A DNA stretch of 64,000 nucleotides from an uncultured Marinobacter sp. (GTDB taxonomy: Bacteria; Pseudomonadota; Gammaproteobacteria; Pseudomonadales; Oleiphilaceae): assembly GCF_913055835.1 (NCBI RefSeq), contig NZ_CAJXKQ010000001.1, forward strand, positions 62,001 through 126,000. The letters are read 5' to 3'. Positions 58,984-64,000 of the stretch are shown here, piece by piece. A model generated the notes under the pieces. That model searched no databases. It was given only the letters and a program-made list of their open reading frames with translations, and was not told where the DNA came from. Positions within the stretch are counted from its first letter, which is position 1. Each line of letters opens with the position of its first letter. A program made the position numbers and the translations under genes.

Positions 58984-60048
58984 TTACTTGTTGGCTTTGA
59001 GTCCGGTGACGGCACCGATGGTCTCATTCCAGCGGTCCACCCACTTCTGGTCTACCCGTTGTGCCCAGTTCGGCAGCAGGGTCTCTTCCAGGTGACGGGA
59101 GGCCTGGGTGAAGTCGTTGTCGGTGGCTTCCACCAGAACCATGTCGCCAGGTTCGCCGCGGGAACATTCGCCATTGCCGGTCAGGCAGGCAATGCCTTCG
59201 CGGGTTTCATCAACGGCTGAGGCCCAGACCGGGTCTTCGTAGTTTTCCTTGATTTCCGCGGTCAGCCACTGCTGGGTTGTCTCGGACAGCGAGTTCCACT
59301 TCTTGCCGTTCATGGCGGTTACCACGTGATCCCAGCCGCCTACTGGCAACGGGTACAGGTGGGTTGATACTTCGTGCCAGCCGGAACTGTAGCCGGAGAG
59401 TGAACCGGTAACGGCGCAGTCAATGACGCCGCGCTGCAGGGCGCCGGGAACTTCGCTGAAGTTCAGGGTGATGCCTTCGGCTCCCAGGGCCTGCAGGAAT
59501 TCGGCTGTGGTGCGACCGCTGGCCCGTACTTTCTTGCCTTTCAGGTCCGGCAGGCCGCTGATCTCAGCATTACAGAAGACCATCTGCGACGGGTAGGGCA
59601 CAACGGCGAGTAGCTGAGCCCCTTTGTAACGTTGCTTGAATGCCTCGGCCAGAACCGGGCGATAGGCTTCAGCAACTTTTCGGGCGGTTTCCACATCGGG
59701 CGCGATCATTGGCATATCCAGGCCTTCCAGCTCCGGCGCATCTTCAACGGCATAATCGGCCACCGTAGAGGCTACCTCGACTACGTCGCGCTCCATCAGT
59801 CGGAAGACTTCACCGCCGCCAAGGCCCATCTGGTCAAAGGTGGTCACCTCGGTGCTGATCTGGCCGTCCGAGGCTTCGGGAACATGCTGTTCCCAGAAAG
59901 GACGCTCGAAGTTCTGGTACAGGGACAGGCTGCTCCAGCTTCCCACATAGTTGATGCTGGTGTTGTCCAGCTCCTGGGCGAGTACCGGGGAACCGGCCAG
60001 GGCCAGGCTCATCAGGGAGGCGGCACCGAGGGTTTTTCTTGTAGTCAT
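58984..60048 (-). CDS. dctP: TRAP transporter substrate-binding protein DctP
   Basis: The 354-residue protein has a signal peptide (LGAASLMSLALAGSPVLAQE, cleavage after VLA) and the DctP fold: EVFRLMERDVVEVAS, GKKVRASGRTTAEFLQALGAE and the conserved arginine for the substrate carboxylate in that segment. It delivers a carboxylate-bearing solute to DctQM. It is the first transporter gene and lies 38 bases after the DUF1445 gene. The ligand is not identifiable, though the neighbours suggest a pyroglutamate- or glutamate-like compound. Confidence 0.95.
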   Translation of the reverse strand: MTTRKTLGAASLMSLALAGSPVLAQELDNTSINYVGSWSSLSLYQNFERPFWEQHVPEASDGQISTEVTTFDQMGLGGGEVFRLMERDVVEVASTVADYAVEDAPELEGLDMPMIAPDVETARKVAEAYRPVLAEAFKQRYKGAQLLAVVPYPSQMVFCNAEISGLPDLKGKKVRASGRTTAEFLQALGAEGITLNFSEVPGALQRGVIDCAVTGSLSGYSSGWHEVSTHLYPLPVGGWDHVVTAMNGKKWNSLSETTQQWLTAEIKENYEDPVWASAVDETREGIACLTGNGECSRGEPGDMVLVEATDNDFTQASRHLEETLLPNWAQRVDQKWVDRWNETIGAVTGLKANK

Positions 60049-60086
60049 AGCAGTTTCCTCATGGTCTTCTTCGGGGTTGGTTCGGG

Positions 60087-60890
60087 TTAGAACAGGGACA
60101 GGCTGTTGTCCGGAATATCCGTGACCAGCATGTGCCCCGGGCTGTGGGTGATTGCGAATGCCACACCAGAATCAATGAGTACCTGTTGGGGGGTTACCCC
60201 GCAGGCCCAGAACACTGGAATTTCATTCTCGCCCACGGAAACGGAATCGCCGTAATCCGGTGAGTCCAGGTCGGAAATACCTATCAGGGCGGGATCGCCG
60301 AGGTGAACCGGGGAACCGTGAACCTGGGGGTAGCGGGTGGTGATCTGGACGGCACGGATGACGTCGGCGGCCAGGAACGGCCGCATGGAAACCACCAGGT
60401 TGCCCTTGAAACCACCGGCGGGCGTCAGCGGTACGGAGGTCTGGTACATGGGCACGTTCCGGCCCTGTTCGATATGCCGGATGTTCAGGCCGGACTGCAT
60501 CAGGGCATGCTCGAAAGTAAAGGAGCAGCCAAGGGCAAAGGTCACCAGGTCGTCCCGCCATTCGTCGGCGACATCGTTGACGGTTTCGCTGGCGACGCCG
60601 TTACGGTAGATGCGATAGGCGGGCACATCCCGGGCAATGTCCAGGTCCGCGCCCATGGCATCACAGGTTCGGGCGCCGGGCTCGCTGACCGCGAGCAGAG
60701 GGCAGGGTTTCGGGTTGGCCTGGCAGAACCTCAGAAAGCCTGCTGCTTCGGCTTCCGGCAGGATTACCAGGTTGACCTGCACGTAGCCACTGGCCAGTCC
60801 GGCCGTGGGGCCGGACAGCAGGCCGCTCCGGGCCGCCTGGCGCACGGCTTGGGGCGTTGAGTGTACGTTCAGGGAATGAATCGCTGCCAT
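60087..60890 (-). CDS. DUF1445/YcsI family putative hydro-lyase (D-glutamate cyclase-like)
   Basis: The 267-residue protein matches the DUF1445/YcsI family: SGYVQVNLVILPEAEAAGFLRF, FALGCSFTFEHALM, NVPMYQTSVPLTPAGGFKGN, ISDLDSPDYGDSV and VFWACGVTPQ. The mammalian relative DGLUCY converts D-glutamate to 5-oxo-D-proline; bacterial members are often next to pxpABC, as in Bacillus (ycsF-ycsG-ycsI-kip). It is first of the leftward cluster, after the LysR gene, and could make or remove 5-oxoproline. The reaction in bacteria is inferred. Confidence 0.9.
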   Translation of the reverse strand: MAAIHSLNVHSTPQAVRQAARSGLLSGPTAGLASGYVQVNLVILPEAEAAGFLRFCQANPKPCPLLAVSEPGARTCDAMGADLDIARDVPAYRIYRNGVASETVNDVADEWRDDLVTFALGCSFTFEHALMQSGLNIRHIEQGRNVPMYQTSVPLTPAGGFKGNLVVSMRPFLAADVIRAVQITTRYPQVHGSPVHLGDPALIGISDLDSPDYGDSVSVGENEIPVFWACGVTPQQVLIDSGVAFAITHSPGHMLVTDIPDNSLSLF

Positions 60891-60986
60891 GGTGCCGCCT
60901 CAAAAAAGGATGATTTATACATTTAAGGCACAGGTTGCGATTAATACAATTCGAAAGTTGGGATCAGCTGTGATCGAAAAAGCTGA

Positions 60987-61910
60987 TCAGTCTGTCTTGC
61001 CGGCCTCTCCGGGCGCGTTTTCAATCATTGCCGACCGGTTCTCCGCTGTGGCCAGCGCCAGTTCGGCAATGGCCTGGACCACTTTGCCACCTGGGCCGGC
61101 TCGATAGGCGGCGCAAAAGGCAAGGTCGGGTACCTCGGCATCGATCTCGAACTGACGCAGGGTGCCTGCGCGAAGTTCCTGTTCGAGAATCTCCCGGGGC
61201 AGGGCGCTCACGCCCAGGCCATCGACAGTCATGCGGATGATGGTGGAAAGTGACGAGCTGGAGTGGATCCGCGTGGAGTGGTTCATCGGGTCCACCAGCG
61301 AACGAATGGCAAGGTAGGGCTCGCTTTTCCTGGGGTAGGTGATGATCGGCCAGGTAGAAAGCTCCTCCAGCGATATGCGCCCGCCGGGAATGTCCAGTCT
61401 GGGGCTGGCGACCCAGATCAGCGAATAACGGCACAGATCCCGGTTGATGATGCCAGGCTGGTTGACACCGCCCATGAGGAAGGCGATATCAATTTCATGA
61501 TTGGCCAGTTTCTCGGCAAGATTGACGGAGATGTCGACATCAAGCTCAAGGTTGATGGCAGGATAGGCTTCACTGACCCGTTCGATCAGTTGGGGCAGCC
61601 AGGTGTGGGCAATGGTTTCGGAAACGGCCAGGCGTATGGTGCCCCGGATCGACGAGGGTTTCGCCACGGCCTGCATCATTTCGCCGTGAAGGGCGAGCAT
61701 TTTTTCGGCGTAGATCAGGAACTCCCGACCTTTGGCAGTGAGGGTTATCTTGCGGGCCGACCGGTCGAACAGCTCTACGCCCAACTGGTCCTCAAGGCCG
61801 GCAATGCGGGCAGAAACCGAGGGTTGCGAGGCATAGACCCGGTTGGCGGCGGCCCGGAAGCTGCCTAGCCTGGCAATCCAGATAAAGGTTTCCAGAGTTC
61901 GAATATTCAT
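60987..61910 (-). CDS. LysR family regulator of the 5-oxoproline cluster
   Basis: The 307-residue protein has the LysR HTH (MNIRTLETFIWIARLGSFRA, ANRVYASQPSVSARIAGLED) and an effector domain with the usual pattern. The ATG at 61910 is chosen over the frame start at 61946. It lies 97 bases upstream of the DUF1445-TRAP-amidase-pxp cluster, reading in the same direction. A hairpin (GATCAGCT/AGCTGATC, 60962-60988) separates them. It is the likely regulator, but no T-N11-A box was assigned with confidence. Confidence 0.92.
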   Translation of the reverse strand: MNIRTLETFIWIARLGSFRAAANRVYASQPSVSARIAGLEDQLGVELFDRSARKITLTAKGREFLIYAEKMLALHGEMMQAVAKPSSIRGTIRLAVSETIAHTWLPQLIERVSEAYPAINLELDVDISVNLAEKLANHEIDIAFLMGGVNQPGIINRDLCRYSLIWVASPRLDIPGGRISLEELSTWPIITYPRKSEPYLAIRSLVDPMNHSTRIHSSSSLSTIIRMTVDGLGVSALPREILEQELRAGTLRQFEIDAEVPDLAFCAAYRAGPGGKVVQAIAELALATAENRSAMIENAPGEAGKTD

Positions 61911-62057
61911 TTGGCCACCGAATTGCCGACAGGATAGGCCGATCATAAGTCAGGGGGGCTGGTACTGCCAAAACAGCGTATCGCAACTCGACCGCGTTCA
62001 TGGTATATCAGCGGTCAGAAAGTTTTGTTCCTAACTAATCATCCGGATTGAAAGACA

Positions 62058-62624
62058 ATGCCAAGAGCTAGTGAAATCAAAAAGAACTCTGCGGTTGAAT
62101 ACGATGGCCGCGTCTATTTCGTGAAAGACATCGAGCGTTCGGTGCCCCAGGGGCGCGCCGGGGGAAGCCTGTACCGCATGCGTATGTACGACGTGGTAAC
62201 CGGCCAGAAGCTGGACGAGACCTTCAAGGATTCGGACATGCTCAACCTCGCGGACCTGACACGCCGGGAAGTGACCTTCTCCTACGCCGACGGCGACGAA
62301 TATGTGTTCATGGACACCGAGGATTTCACCCAGTACAGCCTGAATCGTGAAGCCATCGCCGACGAACTGCTGTTCATCTCCGAAGACACCCAGGGCGTGA
62401 TGGTTATCCTGTTGAAGGATGCACCGGTTGCACTGGCACTTCCGCCCACGGTTGAGCTGGTAATCGAAGAAACCGACCCGTCGGTGAAGGGCGGCTCTGC
62501 TACCGCCAGAACCAAACCGGCCCGTTTTGCGACGGGATTGGTTGTCCAGGTTCCCGAGCACATCTCCACCGGAGATCGAATCCGCATCAACGTGGAGGAG
62601 CGAAAGTTCCTGGGTCGCGCCTGA
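62058..62624 (+). CDS. efpL: Elongation factor P-like protein EfpL (YeiP)
   Basis: The 188-residue three-domain beta protein is the YeiP/EfpL paralogue of [24 protein letters not shown], with the longer domain-I loop containing [12 protein letters not shown] and the arginine R33-type tip in place of the lysine modified in EF-P, then [11 protein letters not shown] at the end. It helps ribosomes at difficult motifs and is not modified like EF-P. It is divergent from the LysR gene and followed by a YbfB transporter 30 bases later. Confidence 0.93.
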   Translation: MPRASEIKKNSAVEYDGRVYFVKDIERSVPQGRAGGSLYRMRMYDVVTGQKLDETFKDSDMLNLADLTRREVTFSYADGDEYVFMDTEDFTQYSLNREAIADELLFISEDTQGVMVILLKDAPVALALPPTVELVIEETDPSVKGGSATARTKPARFATGLVVQVPEHISTGDRIRINVEERKFLGRA

Positions 62625-62654
62625 TCTGACATTGCTTTCAAGTAAGGACAGTCT

Positions 62655-63839
62655 GTGAAACCTCTAGCAACCATAAAAGTGCTGGTCGCCAGTGTCATTT
62701 CCGTGGTGGTGATGGTGGGCATTGCCCGCTTCTCCTATACGCCGATGATCCCGGAAATGGTGGCGGCGCTTGGGCTGAGCAAATCCGTGGTGGGCCTGCT
62801 GGCAACCGTAAACTACGCCGGCTACCTGACCGGAGCGGTGCTCATCACACGGATCAGCGATCTTGATCTCAAGGTTCGGCTGTACCAGCTCGGCCTGGTG
62901 GTTGCTGTGGTTTCAACCCTGCTGATGGGTTACACCACCAATGTCTGGCTCTGGTATCTGCTGCGGTTCATTTCCGGTCTGAGTACCTCGGCCGGCATGT
63001 TGCTGGGCGCCGGGCTTCTGATGAGTTGGCTGATCAAGCACAACCAGAAATCCGAGCTCGGAGTATTTTTTTCCGGTATCGGCCTCGGGATCGTCCTGAC
63101 CGCTGTAACGGCGGAGTTGATCAAGGACCCGTTCAGCTGGGATCAGCAGTGGGTGATCTATGGGCTGGTGGCGCTGGCGCTGCTGGTGCCTGCCTGGCGC
63201 TGGATGCCGGACTATCGGGCCTGTGCTTTGCCAAGAACCGGTGTGGGCAAGGGCGGCGAAGAGCGCAGCCGATTCATACGTATCCTTCAATTGGCGTACT
63301 TCTGCGCCGGTGTGGGCTATGTCGTGACGGCCACCTTCCTGGTGGCGATTGCGGAATCCATGCCCGAGCTTCAGGGTCAGGGCTGGTTGGTCTGGCTGAT
63401 TGCAGGCCTTGCCGCTACCCCGGCTTGCTGGCTGTGGGATGTGTTCTCCCGCCGATGGGGGCAGTGGCTGGCGCTTTACCTGGCGTACATCCTGAACTCT
63501 GTCAGTATTCTGATGCTGATCGTGAACACCAGCCTGGCCAGTGTGATGCTCAGTTCGATCATTTACGGTGCCAGCTTTATTGGTATTGTCAGCATGATGC
63601 TGGCAATGGTGGGGCGGGTGTTCCCCGAAAACCCTTCCCGCCCCATGAGCCGGCTCACCTTCAGCTATGGCATTGCGCAGATGGTGGCGCCCGCTGTGGT
63701 CGGCTATCTCGCTGATGTGGAAGGCAACTACACCAACGGCCTCTGGCTGACCCTCATGGTGATGGCGTTGGGTGTTGTTATGCTTCATCTGGCAAGGAGG
63801 GCTCAGCAGCGTCAGGGCGAAGCTGCGGTCGCTGGATGA
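62655..63839 (+). CDS. YbfB/YjiJ family MFS transporter
   Basis: The 394-residue protein has twelve predicted helices and the YbfB/YjiJ pattern IARFSYTPMIPEMVAALGLSK with the following NYAGYLTGAV and FISGLSTSAGMLLGAGLLMS. It is an inner-membrane exporter or importer of unknown substrate. The GTG start at 62655 has AAGGA upstream. It lies 30 bases after efpL, so the two may be cotranscribed. Confidence 0.92.
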   Translation: MKPLATIKVLVASVISVVVMVGIARFSYTPMIPEMVAALGLSKSVVGLLATVNYAGYLTGAVLITRISDLDLKVRLYQLGLVVAVVSTLLMGYTTNVWLWYLLRFISGLSTSAGMLLGAGLLMSWLIKHNQKSELGVFFSGIGLGIVLTAVTAELIKDPFSWDQQWVIYGLVALALLVPAWRWMPDYRACALPRTGVGKGGEERSRFIRILQLAYFCAGVGYVVTATFLVAIAESMPELQGQGWLVWLIAGLAATPACWLWDVFSRRWGQWLALYLAYILNSVSILMLIVNTSLASVMLSSIIYGASFIGIVSMMLAMVGRVFPENPSRPMSRLTFSYGIAQMVAPAVVGYLADVEGNYTNGLWLTLMVMALGVVMLHLARRAQQRQGEAAVAG

Positions 63840-63883
63840 ATGGGGTCCCCCATCGAGATTTCGTTTAAAAGGAGAGGGGCATC

Positions 63884-64000
63884 ATGCCTGGAAAACCTTC
63901 AAAGCCCGTATCGGCATCGGCCATCGAGAAGCACGTCTACAAGGTGTTTCCGAACGACATGAATTCCCATAACACGGTATTCGGGGGCATGATCATGGCA
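63884..64000 (+). CDS. Acyl-CoA thioesterase, hotdog fold (partial, start only)
   Basis: The first 39 codons are in the window, with AAAAGGAGAGGGGCATC before the ATG. The residues [20 protein letters not shown], then GMIMA, match the start of the YciA/BACH acyl-CoA thioesterases, which hydrolyse acyl-CoA to fatty acid and CoA. The catalytic aspartate is beyond the window, so subtype is unknown. Confidence 0.85.
   Translation, partial: MPGKPSKPVSASAIEKHVYKVFPNDMNSHNTVFGGMIMA

Noticed and set aside
62913..63788. Minus-strand frame of 291 codons opposite the YbfB transporter
   Set aside because: It is histidine- and glutamine-rich, typical of an antisense shadow of a membrane-protein gene.
1..64000. 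tRNA, rRNA or CRISPR features
   Set aside because: I looked for tRNA 3' ends, rRNA signatures and regularly spaced repeats and saw none; a tRNA search program could still find one.

Overview
The window looks like chromosome of a marine gammaproteobacterium, most like Marinobacter. This is inferred from the gene set (NnrU, DUF2750, a GIDE/LemA protein, an EF-P-like EfpL protein, TRAP and BCCT uptake systems, Bcr/CflA and YbfB MFS exporters), moderately high GC and codon usage. No rRNA, tRNA or CRISPR array was seen.

Layout. 1-17.4 kb is ordinary core-like sequence: the end of a Kef-type antiporter, an outer-membrane barrel protein, two DMT exporters, LysR and AraC regulators, a nitroreductase, a zinc peptidase, NnrU, a deaminase, a 5'-truncated pseudoazurin, a diguanylate cyclase, a Bcr/CflA exporter, a MscS channel, trxC and a small periplasmic binding protein. 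From 17.4 to 46.3 kb the region is accessory and is dotted with copies of a dispersed palindromic repeat (about 17.43, 25.64, 37.60, 40.67, 42.41 and 46.30 kb). It holds a TetR-controlled RND efflux operon (17.6-22.9 kb), an E. coli-type tyrosyl-tRNA synthetase beside a LuxR regulator, a catabolic island (25.9-37.1 kb), a MerR/acetoacetate-decarboxylase/old-yellow-enzyme locus (37.7-40.5 kb), a higBA toxin-antitoxin pair, a solitary tyrosine recombinase, and a gene-cassette array without its own integron integrase (42.6-46.3 kb). From 46.4 kb the sequence is core-like again: a crotonase, a GIDE-LemA membrane protein, a threonine-aldolase-like enzyme, and a long leftward 5-oxoproline/D-glutamate-type utilisation cluster (pxpABC, amidase, DUF2848, DctPQM TRAP transporter, DUF1445, LysR). 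It ends with efpL, a YbfB transporter and the start of an acyl-CoA thioesterase.

How the genes work together. The catabolic island has the same enzyme set as the trigonelline (tgn) pathway: flavin reductase, luciferase-like monooxygenase, aldehyde dehydrogenase, alpha/beta hydrolase and succinate-semialdehyde dehydrogenase. It adds a betaine-type BCCT importer, a RibB paralogue that could supply flavin, and a GntR/FCD regulator. One operator-like sequence is repeated in front of all three of its promoters, so it is probably one regulon for an N-methylpyridinium betaine such as trigonelline or homarine. The MerR locus has three promoters with 19-bp spacers and matching dyads. Its decarboxylase gene carries a signal peptide that is cut off from the enzyme by one in-frame stop codon.

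The most unusual part is the cassette array. Each cassette's predicted 5' end matches the complementary core of its own attC site. The cassettes encode a GIY-YIG protein, two different proteins with the HEPN R-N-x3-H motif, and two membrane-anchored proteins of unknown function. These are candidate, uncharacterised defence or stress cassettes.
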